A stretch of 64,000 bases of DNA from Sequoia sempervirens (Eukaryota > Streptophyta > Pinopsida > Cupressales > Cupressaceae): assembly GCA_007258455.2 (NCBI GenBank), contig VDFB02139289.1:34385-98384 (forward strand). The letters run 5' to 3'. A program made the translations under genes and the position numbers. Position 1 is the stretch's first letter. Each line of letters begins with the position of its first letter. Below the pieces are notes generated by a model that ran no database searches, had not been told where the DNA came from, and saw nothing but the letters and a program-made list of their open reading frames with translations. Shown one piece after another: positions 23,635-34,730 of the stretch.

Positions 23635-26031
23635 TGTTGAATCTCAATTATGTTTACAGTTTGTCCTTGATGACAAAATCTCTTTCAATTTTTTCTCATT
23701 GATAATCTATCTCAGGATGGTTCTCCTTGCACATCACAGGTTTTGGATGTTTCTCTTTCAGGCTTACACATATTGGCATGAGTATGGTAGGGTCTCCTCG
23801 ATCCACTTTGAAATGTTTGAGTTGCCTATCGGCAAGACATTTCTAATGTTATGTCGATTGAATTTAACATTCTGGCAGCTTTCGGTGTGACATTGTTCGT
23901 GGTCTTGGTGACAGAAGAAAAATCTTTATTGGCATGAGTTTGGGTGTTGGGATGAGGTCTTAGCAATTTTATTATGTCTCCCCGACCTGATTCAGAATGA
24001 GCATATTGGCAAAGGAAATCATCCTCTGGGTAATTTCATAGCGAGTCTTTCTTATCTTACCAACTTGTGCTCAAAAGGTTTTATCTATTTTTTCGGGAGG
24101 AGTCTCACTGAACAACTCTTTGAAAACTTCATCCAAACTAAGCGGTATTGGGCTAAGGTCTTGGTGATTTCACCTGGTCTCACCAACTAATGCATGTGGA
24201 AGTCTATTGGTAGGAGTGTTGTTTTCGGTATGTAATCTCTCCGAAGACATAGTGTCACACCGACCGCCATTGGACAATTGCTTTCGGTAGGATATTCTGG
24301 AAGTCTTGGTGAACAAGTGTAAATTCAAGGTGTTTCGGTATGACTGAAATGATCTACAAGATGTCTCCCTGATGGTTTGAAGTTACAGCAACATGTATTG
24401 TACAGTTGGTCTCATTGGCAAGAAAAACCATGTGTCACGGTGACCAATGTGTATCATGTAGAATTTTGATGAAACATGGGGCAATCTCTATAGCATCTTC
24501 TTGACTATGCATTGTCTTGCCGACCACTAATGAACAAATACATTTCGGTAAGACTCATATGTTTTGATATAATGTCATAGCGAACCCGTCAAGTCTTGGC
24601 GACTAATTCTTGAGGGGCTTTCAGAAAGAGATTGGTATGTTATAGCGACTCTCATAAGACAGAAGTGTGCATCAGAGAGAGAACCATTATGTTACAATGA
24701 CATCACACAAGGGGTTTCTATCAAAGGCTCATCGGTGTGAGATTGATACTGTCTTGGCGATCTAGGGTGAGCTCGGGATGTTTTGGAAAAACAAGGGATA
24801 TTCTATATAGCATCTCCCCAACTTTGTATTATCTTAGTGACATGGGGTGAAAAGTGACTCTCAGAAAAACATTATGAAGTCTACAAGAGGTCTCACCGAT
24901 ATCGTTTGGCACAACGATAGTGAATGAAACTAAATGAGATCTCGGTGAAAGACTTGTTGATGTCTCAGCGAATGAATAATACTCTAAGGAAGCCTATTGA
25001 TGAGACATGATGTTTTTCATTATGTGTTCTTCCCGACGCTGATGGCTCATGGAAAAAGAAAATAAAGAAAAGGATATAGTGACAGTGAATGAAACAGAAG
25101 GGCGTCTCATTGAGAAAGTCTCTTGTGTCTCAGTGAATGGTTAACAAAATCTCAAACTCTATGGCCATTTATGGAAACTTCAAAATATAGTTGCAAGCTA
25201 ACATCATTGATTGAATCGAATCTCAGAACCATTACATGGTAGCATATTCATTGAGTTTCCTCTTTGAGAAGTTGCATTTTTGTTTTAATGGATGATTTGT
25301 AGCTCTTTGGATAACTGTTACTATTGATTTTTAATCATCATCGACAGACTGTCAGTATTCAGCTTTATATTCAAAAAATTAGCAAGAGAATCTGAAGATC
25401 TGGTGAAAAACATTTTGAAGATTTCTTCACAATTGACATACTTGAAATGTAATTAAATACCTGTGTTGAAAACTATAAGGGTTGTTGATTTTGTAATTCT
25501 GAGAGTATCATTCCTTGTCTGTATGGAAATGTATGAATGAACTTTGCAGAAAGATATGTGCTTAACTGAAAAATAGAGAAATCCTCTGAGTCACTATTAT
25601 TGTTCAAAACATAATTTGAGGGGTTGGTACTCCTTGAGATGGGTGTCTCAAAATGAGGGGCTAGTGCTTCTTGAGTGGGTGCTCAAAAATCAGCCTATAA
25701 GGCATTGTGAACTTTTGTTTAAAGATTAAGCCTAGAAGGCATTTAGGGAGTGGTTTTTATACCCTAGGAGGGTTTTCCACTTGGTAAAATCTGAAGTCTT
25801 CTTGTTCTTCTAAGTTCCCTTTGCTTTACTGTGTTGTTGATTATTTTAGTTCACTGTTTGGTTATTACTTTTCTCAATTCTGTTTATGAATGATTACATT
25901 CAACTCATGAATGCACTAATCAGAGTATATTGAGATCTGATATGTGCTATAGTTTTTGAATTTATGAAAATTGGTCAAATCTATTATAACACTAATTCAC
26001 CCCCCCTCTCAGTGTCATTTTAACTCCAACA
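23635..26031 (+). repeat. 3' LTR of copia 1
   Basis: Begins TGTTGAATCTC and ends CTCCAACA, 2,397 bases, the partner of 16203-18545. The element sits inside the D gypsy element. Confidence 0.93.
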
Positions 26032-26036
26032 AGTGA
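26032..26036. repeat. Target-site duplication, right, agtga
   Basis: Identical to 16198-16202. Confidence 0.93.
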
Positions 26037-27011
26037 CTAAATTTAAATAAGAGAAAATCTAATTCATTAAGATTCACATACACCCAGAAAGAGATTGACA
26101 AGTACATTGATTTTAATTTTGTGATCAGTTGTTGAATTGGTTACCACAACTAGAGTATAATTACTTTGCTAAACCAGTGCCATATTCTTGGAATGGAGTC
26201 AAATCAAATACCCACATGATTAGATAACAATTTTCTATTTGACAATACCTGAAGCCTTGAAAATATTACATTACAATATTTCCACTTATCATCTCCATAA
26301 TTTACTTCTTACTAGTATCCTCATACAATACTTATTTCAAACCCATTGTTATATTCAATCATTTTCATACATTCATTGAATTAATAAGCAAGAATAGAGT
26401 AGTACATCCATTGGAAACCAACATAGACAAATACGATAACCATTGATTATATTATTCATAGTCTGTATAACCTGTACATAGGATAGTAACATGTAGAAAC
26501 TTTATACTATTCTTCTATACATATTATCACTATCATTATCAAAAACCATATACATATCAACTAATTTTTTCCCTAAAACATATTAATATAAATTTCAGTA
26601 CTCTATGTATAACCCCTTGAAGGAAAACTACCCACTAACCTCCTCTCATAATCAGCCTTGAAATCCCTTTTATAAGACAAGGGAGCAACAAGCATCAAGT
26701 TGAATTACACCTACATTTCACTTTCATTTCAAAATGAATTTCACCAGAATCTAAAAATATTCCCCAATCAGTTACAAGTAATCATTTGTAGGACAAAGGC
26801 AGGAAAAAAGAAAAACTCCAAAAAACCATTAGTCAGAGAAGACCCACTAGTCTTCAAAAAGTGTCACCATCACAACATCAAAAACATGCAAGTTCACATT
26901 GAACCGAAAAATGTCACCATCCACACTAAAGGCACAAATAAATAGAGACCCACATCACAATGAGGTAGCACAAAGGACCATAAATTGAGCACCATCTTAG
27001 AAAGGGAACAT
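26037..27011 (-). repeat. Probable remainder of the D element LTR
   Basis: AT-rich, no coding signal. On the minus strand it holds ttataaaaggg, with the TATA box at 26668-26674. It continues the sequence left of the copia insertion (16197), so together they could be the promoter and R/U5 of D. The far edge is not defined. Confidence 0.35.
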
Positions 27012-28545
27012 GATACTAATTTTCCTTGCCAAAAGCAAAGTAAGTACTCCTGCTCGGTGTCCTTATTAGAAGTGGAGTAGTCATATCCACCTCATCCTCA
27101 AAATAAATCAAATCAATCATGGACATGGCATACTAGTGGTAACTTGAATTAGTTTCAGCTCCACTGTAAGAAGAATCATCCAAGACTTCAATGGGAGAAT
27201 GATGACATCCCATATAAGCCTAGTGATACTTATTCTTTCTCATAGCTTCCCTTTTAGGCCTATCAATTTTCTTATCCTTACCCTTGACCATTTCCTCCAA
27301 GATAATTTGACTTCTCAGATGATAAGCATGCTTGAGAACACCTCGTGCAAACTTCTTGACAACTCTTGTTTTCTTCTTTAGACTCACAAGGATTTTAGAC
27401 ATATCTTACTCACTATGGGGAGAATTACCCTGAGACTCAAGAGAGTTGAGTCTCCTAGACCTTTATACCAAGTTGATAGACACACTTACCTTATCCATTT
27501 CTTTACTAAACAACTTATTGAATTTCCTTAGGACAAAGACACCACCCAATTTAGAAATAAAAAGCTCGAGTTCACACTTACTCCCAAACTCTTAATTATC
27601 ACAAACAATCAAAAGGTAAGAATAAGAAGTAGGTTATCTTCATTAAATAAAGCAACTGGAGAATTTTTTCATTAATTTTCTAGGAAATCTTGTGTGAGAA
27701 CACAAACAATGAATTACCCTAATTTTGAACCTCAACTGTCGATCATACCTTGAATCAAATCAATGGATAATCAATTAGGATGATTAATTGTGAAAAAATT
27801 AAATGCATGCACTTGATGCTTCTCCATAGTGAGAAAACTCAAGTGAGATAAAAATTTCACTTAGCTTGCATATTAACCACACACTTAGCATTTAACCAAA
27901 CCTGTCATGTCACATTTACCTACTCACCCGTGGGAATTAATTTACTTGCAAACCATCACAGTAAGACAATGAGGAGTGATCATGGTATTACTTTAGAAAA
28001 TTAGCCTGTACTCTTCCTTACTTCAATTTCACCTTCCCACATGTACCAACACCTGATAGATTTGACGACCATAAAAATATTTCCCAAATTTTATATGCAT
28101 ACCCAAGAATCAATTCTAATTTAGCACCATTTTTATCTTAGAATAGTCTCAGCCAATTTTTTAGCAACACCTTATCTCCATCTAAGCCTTTGAAATGTTC
28201 CACATGGCATTTTCCCGCTTTCCCACTAAAAAACATGGGACACAAGTGGGCTCTTCACAGGATGGCTGGGAGTGGTCAAGATTGACCCACATCACCTGCC
28301 ATCGATCGTCAATCTCTATTCCCTAGAAACACATGCCATCCCTATAGTCTAATGGTTCCATCTGATGGGTACCTCCATGGAGTGATAGATGTTTCTTTTC
28401 CTACTAGCCCGTGTGATTAATTTAGTGAAGAAATAAAAAAAATGGGTGCACAAGGAACAATCTTGATGGAAAAACATGTTGTAGTGTCCATAAATGATCT
28501 TTCTCAAAGCTACACACATTATCCTTTTGTAAGTATTGGTCCCAC
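27012..28545 (-). repeat. R1 repeat, right copy
   Basis: Partner of 10316-11803, same orientation. The shared block covers an ORF at one end and about 1 kb of noncoding sequence. Here the sequence continues past the homology limit into degenerate tandem units (to about 28860). Confidence 0.7.
27016..27498 (-). pseudogene. Decayed ORF of 160 codons in R1, right copy
   Basis: It starts ATG at 27496-27498 and ends TAG at 27016-27018, 483 bases with no frameshift. Four internal stops break it, including two of the form CAC-TAG. The product is unknown. The N-terminus is basic (SRRLNSLESQGNSPHS; VSLKKKTRVVKKFARGVLK), then comes an amphipathic stretch (HLRSQIILEEMVKGKDKKID), YMGCHHSPIEVLDDSSYSGA, and an acidic segment. 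The left copy keeps the same reading pattern. This suggests the ORF was under selection before duplication, perhaps as an element-borne protein. Confidence 0.5.
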
Positions 28546-28860
28546 TACCAAACATGACATGTGGTTATCACCTGCTAGCCTGTGTGTTTAAAATAATATG
28601 AAATAGAAAAAAAAGGGCATGTGGGGAGTGACCAAGATGCAGCCATGTTACTTAATGGTAGTCATTTATCTTCTTCTAATGGCACCAACAATCTTTACCA
28701 AGGAAAACAGGCTTGCCAATGCACAAGAAACATGGCTAATGCTTGATAGCACATGTGAATAATAAAATAAGGAATATAAATTATTATGCACATGAGGAGC
28801 AGTGGTGACTAGCCCTTGATGATCAAATGACTAGTGCAAAAACCTAATTCTACACATGCC
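28200..28860. repeat. Degenerate tandem units of about 150-180 bases
   Basis: About four units share acatgg..., a gctagcc/tgtgtg-like step, an A-rich stretch and gggcatgtggggagtg-like sequence (near 28240, 28370, 28550 and 28710). They are only partly alignable by eye. Confidence 0.35.
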
Positions 28861-29580
28861 ACAAAAGTTAATTTAAAAAGGGGCCCACTACTAGGCCAAC
28901 GAGAACATGACCCTTAGGAAGAAAGGCTTAAGACTCGAGTCATTAAAATTAAGCCTGATCATAGGAAAATTTGAACACTGAAGAGGGATTTTGGTGACTG
29001 AAAAACCTAAACCCAAGGGGTTGATGAAAATAACAATTTTAATGGCATAAGAGACAACTTGAATGACCAGATAATTGGAGCATCAAGTCAATGCAAAATT
29101 AGAATGTCCAAGGTTTTTCTTAGGTTCGTAGGTTAGTTTTAAAAGTTTTTGGAAACCAAAAACCCTAAAAAGGTGATGAGGAACACAACCCTAAGCCAAA
29201 CACAAGGGTCCAAACCAAATATTGCAAATTTTTTAAAATGGAACCAAGAGAATTTTTTGAGGGGTTCCATCAAAAACCTACATCACAATGTTAACTACAA
29301 AAACATGCATGATGGAAGAATTATTTTACATGATGAATAGATATTGATTGCTACAATAAGTCTCTGATATATCTACTCTTGAATGCCCTTGATCATAAAC
29401 CTTAGCTCTTGTGAAGTCAGATAAAAATTATAGGTGAAATTTAGTGAAATGACCTTGTATTTATAGGTATGATCCTTAATTTTTCAAAATTCAATTATCA
29501 CAAGCTGACATTTAATTATGGATTTGAAAAAATTAAAATACCACCAAAAAAAAATTTAAATTTAGGTTTAAAAGTCTAGG
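28861..29580. other. No gene seen
   Basis: AT-rich sequence, short open frames only, nothing recognised. Confidence 0.5.
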
Positions 29581-29586
29581 GAGTAC

Positions 29587-29607
29587 CCATTTTCCATGGG
29601 AAAATGG
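29587..29607. repeat. Perfect short hairpin
   Basis: CCATTTTCC, three bases (atg), GGAAAATGG. Function unknown. Confidence 0.6.
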
Positions 29608-29726
29608 ATCCCAGGTCCCTATACCTAGAACACACATTGCTCAAGGTAAAGTGTTATGTTTATACATTAATTATTGTTCGGTTTTCCCTTTGGAAAATTT
29701 AATTTAATTGGATTGTAAATGAATTA

Positions 29727-29898
29727 AGGCACTAATTAAGTCCTAATTAAGCTCAATTTAATTAACAGGGCCTAAACAAGTGTGTAAATGTAAAGAGGTA
29801 CATTTAGAAACACTAAATTAAGGCATTATTAAGTCCAATTTCAATTAAGAGAGTCCAAACAAGTGAGAAAATGTAAAGGATTACATTTTTCTACACTA
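29727..29898. repeat. Two tandem units of about 86 bases
   Basis: Both units share aattaaggca, aattaagtcc, ccaaacaagtg/cctaaacaagtg, aaatgtaaag and tacattt. They end next to a short telomere-like run (29899-29945) that touches the LTR start of element B. Confidence 0.55.
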
Positions 29899-30393
29899 CA
29901 ACCTAATATCCTAAACCCTAATCCCTATACCCTATACCTTGATCAAGTCACTGAAAAAGTGACCCTTCTACTTTTTCTACCTTGTTAGGGCCCTCCTTGT
30001 GACTTTTCCTTGATTTAGTAATGTGGATGACACATTCATATTAGATCTTGGGACCTTGTGAACTAATGGATTTTAATGGTACCTTTCTAAAGTGTTTTCA
30101 AGTGTTGTAACACACTTTCACACTTTTCTAAGGTTTTATCAGTTAATAAACCCCTTTTTAGTTAAAATGAGCATCATTCTTACCTTGTTTGAAGTGTTGT
30201 AAAGTGTTTTAACATATTTTCACACTCCTCTAGGATTTCCATTAATAATTGGGTTTCTTATGCTTTAATTGGCCCTATTTTACACCCACAAGCCTCATTT
30301 ATTCCATTTTTTCAAGGATAATCCCAACACTAATCATAAACCAATCATAATTCAGGTGTTTTTGGCTCATGTGGCCCATATTTAGGGATTTAC

Positions 30394-30540
30394 GACTCAT
30401 TCACACCTTGGGCGAATGAGTCTCACCTAGATTTTTGGGTCCCAAAACTGTTTTCACAACTTTCTAAGAACTTTTGAGTTTTGGTCCCATACATTATGCT
30501 AGATGGGACTCATTTTCCATCTTGGGCGAATGAGTCCCAT
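30394..30540. repeat. Two GACTCATT hairpins in the B 5' LTR
   Basis: First: GACTCATTC / GAATGAGTC, 9 pairs, loop of 11 (30394-30422). Second: ATGGGACTCATT / AATGAGTCCCAT, 12 perfect pairs, loop of 14 (30503-30540). Homologs in the 3' LTR are at 38083-38116 and 38195-38232. Confidence 0.8.
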
Positions 30541-31852
30541 GTGGCCCAAAATCAAAATTAATTCAAATTTTTGGTGGGATTTTATCCTCCTAGATCTGAT
30601 CTTGGCTTCTAGTGTTGCAATTTTAGGAATTCTTACATAATTAAGTATAAATACAAGTTTCTTTCACTGATTTTACACCTAGCAATTTGAATGAGCATCC
30701 TTATAGCAAAGTTGAGTTCACATGTGCATTCAAGTGTTTTCAAGAGAATTCAAGGGAACAATTCTTCATCAATTGTTGCAAAAATTCAAGATCCATCATC
30801 ATGTCAAGGATATCAAACATCAAGAATGTTATTGAGCTAGTGTTGTGATGTATCATTAAAGATCCAAGATCAAACATTGTTCCACTCTTATTATGAAGAT
30901 CAAGATCTACATCCTTCATGGCCATTTCATGTTGAGTTGCAAATTTACAAGACATTATCCAAGGTATTATTGTCCATGATTTATGTTCTTTGTTTCATGT
31001 TTCATACCTTCATTTCATTGTCTCATCATTTAGTTTAATTACCTACAAGGGGTTTAACCAAGGAAAAACCCTATTCCCTAACAATCAACTCTCTCTCTCT
31101 CTCTCTCTCTCCCTCTCTCTTTGTGTGATTGTAGATCTAGTTGCTTTGAAGACTTAAAGATAATTGAAGATTAGGTTACAAGCTTGTTAGATTTGTCTCC
31201 CAATTTGCAAGGTTGTAATTTTCACTAAAAGGTCATCTACAACCTTGAAATCATAGTTTCAAATTCAGGAACCTAGAGAAGCAGAAATAGCAGACTGAGA
31301 AGAGTAGATTCAAAGTTTGAATTTCCAAAATATCCAAACTAGACTCATTTTCCACAAGTGGTGAATGAGTCCCACTATAGGTGTTTTTCAAAGATCTTTA
31401 CAAATTTGGATGCCCATTTTTCTAAAACTTGCTCCTATACAGAAATTCAAATTTGGGATTGATTTACCTAGAATGGAAAATGACCCCCACTAGGTCAAAA
31501 ATTTAGCAATTTAAGCATTTTCAGAGCACACATTTCTAGGTGCACACATTCTATTTTATAGTTTCATGTGTTGTTTAATTTACATTTTTAATTCATTTAA
31601 TAATTCATTACATTAAATTATGGTTTTTCATTTCACCTTACATTTCATTATCTTTTCCAAGTTCAAACTTGGTGGTGAACCCCTCATTAGATCAAATTCA
31701 GCCTCTAGTATAGCCCTATTGGAAGATCTCTTTCTCTTTTGCATTGATATCTCCAAGGTTATCTTTGATTGGAATATCTTGGAAAGTGGTGTGAATACAT
31801 CATCATTCCCCCATTTTCATCAGTTCCACTTGAATCCTAAACACTATCTCTC

Positions 31853-32480
31853 AACCCTCATCCCTATCTATCTCTCTCTCTTCCTTCCTCCCACACACCT
31901 TCCCTCTCTACTTTATGTAACCTATCCCTATCTACCTCTCTCCTCTCTCTCAATATCTCCACCTTCCTCCCTATCTCTCTCTTTCCCTCTCTACTTCTCT
32001 CTATCTCACCCCTATCTCCCTCCCTAGCTCTTGCCATCTCTCTCCCTCCCTACCTCTCAATCTCTCTTCCTTCCTCCCACCCATCTTATTTCTCTACGTC
32101 TCTCTATCAAACATATCCCTATCTACCTCACTCTCTCTGCCTCCCTCCTCTCCCTCCCTCCTCTCTCTCTCTCAATATCTCCACCCTCCTTCCCCCTCTC
32201 TCTCACTCTCTCTCATTCTCTATATCTCACTTCTCTCTCCCTCCCTCCATCCTTCCTTTTGTTCTTCCCCTCACTATATATATCACCTCTCTCTCTACAC
32301 TTCTCCCTTACTCCCCTTCTCTACCTCTCCTATCCTATGCACTTCTCTTTATCTCTCTCTCCATATCTACTTCTTAGTCCCTTGCTCCCTCTCTCTCCCT
32401 ATATCTCTCTCCCCCATCTTTCTCTCAGTCTCCCCTTCCCTCTATACTCTCTATCTCACCATTATCTCTCCCTCTCTCTC
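31853..32480. repeat. CT-rich (tctc) array A
   Basis: Imperfect (CT)n with interspersed cccta and ctatct, pyrimidine on the plus strand. Open frames rich in Ser, Leu and Pro here are composition artefacts. Confidence 0.85.
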
Positions 32481-32750
32481 AATATCCCAAACCCTACATT
32501 GAGTATCCTAAACCATAATCCCTATACCATATACACTTAACCCTATACCCTCAACCTTTAACACTATCCCCCAACACTCAAACCTATACATTAAACCATA
32601 AACCCTCATCCCTCTAGCCTATTCCCTCAACCTTATACTCTAAACCCTAAACATTATCCCTCAACCCTATACTTAAACCCTAAAACCTACATTCAACCCT
32701 GTAGCCTACACCCTACACCATAAACCCAATACCCTCAACCCTATAACTTA
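32481..32750. repeat. Telomere-like array A
   Basis: Degenerate repeats of aaccctatacc, ccctaaac and ccctcaacc. It shares long stretches with array B at 40190-40410, for example the landmark attatccctcaaccc at 32652. Confidence 0.75.
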
Positions 32751-32855
32751 TATCTCTTTCTATTTTGCATTGAGATCTCTAGGGTTATCCTTGAGTGGAA
32801 TATCTTGGAAAGTGGGTGTGAATACATCATCATTCCCCCATTTTCATTGGTTCCA

Positions 32856-33459
32856 TTTTGGTGAGCCTGCATTTAGAATACCTTATTTTCTTATTTGGAT
32901 CCCATCATCATCTAGATCTAGATTGCATTAGGATTTTCATTGATTAATTTGTATTCTATGGTTTTAAATTTTTCATTAGTAAAAGTGCATGTAGGTTGCA
33001 TTTTTTCATCTCAAATAATTGCAAATCATCTAAAAACTACATTTTCATTTAGGATACACATCATACAACATAAAAAGCATAAAAAATCAATTGAAAATCA
33101 TTGAAAATTTTGTAAAAATCTCCTACTATGACTCATTCACCACCTTGGGCGAATCAGTCCCTATGCACCCCTAAATCTACCTTTTATAGCACTAAAAACC
33201 TAGTTTTTGCACTTTTGTTTGTTGCCATTAACTATCTTTTTTAGTTGATTGAGTTTCTCTTACATGCATTTCACTCAATCTAGCTTAAATTGGTCCATTT
33301 CATGCATTGCTCAATTTCAAATTTTCATTTACAACATTTCATCTTTTAGGTTGTTGCATAGTGTAACTAGAAAATTACCTTGTTTCACATATGAAATTTT
33401 CATTTAAACATTTCACTTTAGGTCATTGAATTGCACTTTATTTACTTTTCCATAATAGC
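32856..33459 (+). other. Leader of element B
   Basis: Noncoding; it holds one more copy of the GACTCATTC hairpin at 33130-33159, with one mismatched pair. Confidence 0.5.
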
Positions 33460-34685
33460 ATGCTTTCTTTCAAGAGATGTGGCTTTGATATGGTTAAAAA
33501 TGGATTGCATAAGTACAACATCCGCTCTTATGAGTTTAGTTTTTATTACAACAATGAGGTCAATAATAAACATGTTAGTTATTCTTCTACTATCTTTCAT
33601 AACTATAAGAGCATCCTAGAGAAAGTGGATCAAACCATTGACACAATCCTTAACATTACATTGCCCATTGGTGAGGATTGTAATGTAGACAATCATATCA
33701 ATCATACATGTTCTTCTCTTGATACCTCTCCTCTTAGTGATGAAGGTATTTTGGTGAGAGAAGATACAAGCATTGAGGGTCTTGATTGTCTCTCTCCTTA
33801 TCCCCCTTTGGAATATATTATAAAAAATAATATGAGATCATAGAAAGATTTCTAATTATCACTTTTCCTAATCTCCATTCATCCCTTTCTTGTGAGAATG
33901 TTTTAGCAAAAGAGGATGATATCATAGATAGCCATGACAATCAACATTGTCCTTCTCCTAATATCCCTCCTTAATGTGAAGAGGATAGGTTGGTGTTAGA
34001 AGATGCACCTATTGAGAGTCATGATAATATTGTTCCTCCCTTCCCTAATGCTCCTACCATTTGGAAAGATCTATTTGGTACACTCAAAAATTATAGTTTT
34101 CCTTCTCTTGATGCCTCCCCTACTTGTGAAGAAGCTACTTTACAAAATTTAACCATGGAATATGATGAAAATATTACCATCTCTCCCACTAGAGTAAATA
34201 ATATGGCACAAGAGAATGATACCTTATAGAAAAAGTACAATCAAATAGATCCTTCTCCTAATATTCCCACTATTGATAAACAAGACAATCCAACCATTCA
34301 TAACTCCCTTACTTGGGATGAAGTCATTTTGGAAGAACCAATCCTTGAATGTCAAGAAAATTTGGTTTGTAGTTCTCCTAACAAATCTCCTCATAGGGAG
34401 GATATGATGGTGCAAGAAAATGACAACAATAGTAATGTGTCTTCCTTGGGTGATGGTAAGAAGGTGATACTAGACTACCCTTTATTAGAGATACATCAAA
34501 CCAAGACCATTGAGGTTATGAATGTGCAAGTGTCCATTAGATACCCCTTGACCATTGGACCTCCTACATATCCAATGGGACATCCTAAGAATCCACTAAT
34601 CCTTTACCCACCTTCAAAAAAACCTCCAACTCAAAACAAACCTAAACTTTTCCTTTATCCACCTAAGAATAATGTGTCGCAATAG
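33460..34685 (+). pseudogene. Acidic repeat ORF of element B, in the place of gag
   Basis: This is not a recognisable gag. Two frames (33460-33843 and about 33870-34685) carry five or six imperfect units of about 33-36 residues. The loose pattern is Ser-Pro-x-x-Ser-Pro-x-x-x-Glu, then Leu-x-x-Glu-Asp-x-x-Ile-Glu-Ser-His-Asp-Asn. Examples are LVLEDAPIESHDNIVP, VLAKEDDIIDSHDNQHCPSP and ILEEPILECQENLVCSSPN. A Pro-rich basic tail follows (KNPLILYPPSKKPPTQNKPK). Stops at about 33973, 34227 and 34683 break it. Function unknown; the acidic repeats look disordered. It may be an element-specific accessory or a very diverged gag. Confidence 0.55.
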
Positions 34686-34730
34686 CCAATTCATAATACC
34701 GTTGCTCATACATATAACACTAGAAACAAT

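Larger units (their letters stand above)
16203..26031 (+). mobile_element. Complete Sirevirus-like Ty1/copia element (copia 1)
   Basis: The structure is 5' LTR 16203-18545, PBS 18548-18560, gag-pol 18621-23420, polypurine tract near 23621-23634 and 3' LTR 23635-26031, total 9,829 bases. Perfect 5-bp agtga duplications flank it. Domain order is gag, protease, integrase, RT, RNase H, the copia order. Sirevirus-like traits: very long LTRs, a long gag with a coiled coil and three CCHC knuckles, and repeated GGGGGAG tracts before the 3' LTR (about 23440, 23586 and 23625). All genes carry stops, so it is dead, but it is structurally whole. Confidence 0.92.
29952..32855 (+). repeat. 5' LTR of element B with internal arrays
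   Basis: Begins TGAAAAAGTGACCC and ends ...ggttcca, followed by ttttggtgagcctgc as a possible primer-binding region. It aligns with 37639 to about 39490. Near its end a segment of about 105 bases occurs twice (31726-31835 and 32752-32855). Between these lie a CT-rich block and a telomere-like block. It contains several copies of a GACTCATT hairpin. Confidence 0.7.

Noticed and set aside
10316..28545. R1 copies as the two LTRs of one large element
   Set aside because: No TG...CA ends, no PBS or PPT next to them, no flanking duplication, and the sequence on the inner side of the left copy is an unrelated element (A1).
31620..32540. Long open frames rich in Ser, Leu and Pro
   Set aside because: They lie in CT-rich microsatellite-like sequence; any frame through (CTC)/(TCT) repeats stays open. 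Composition artefact, not genes.
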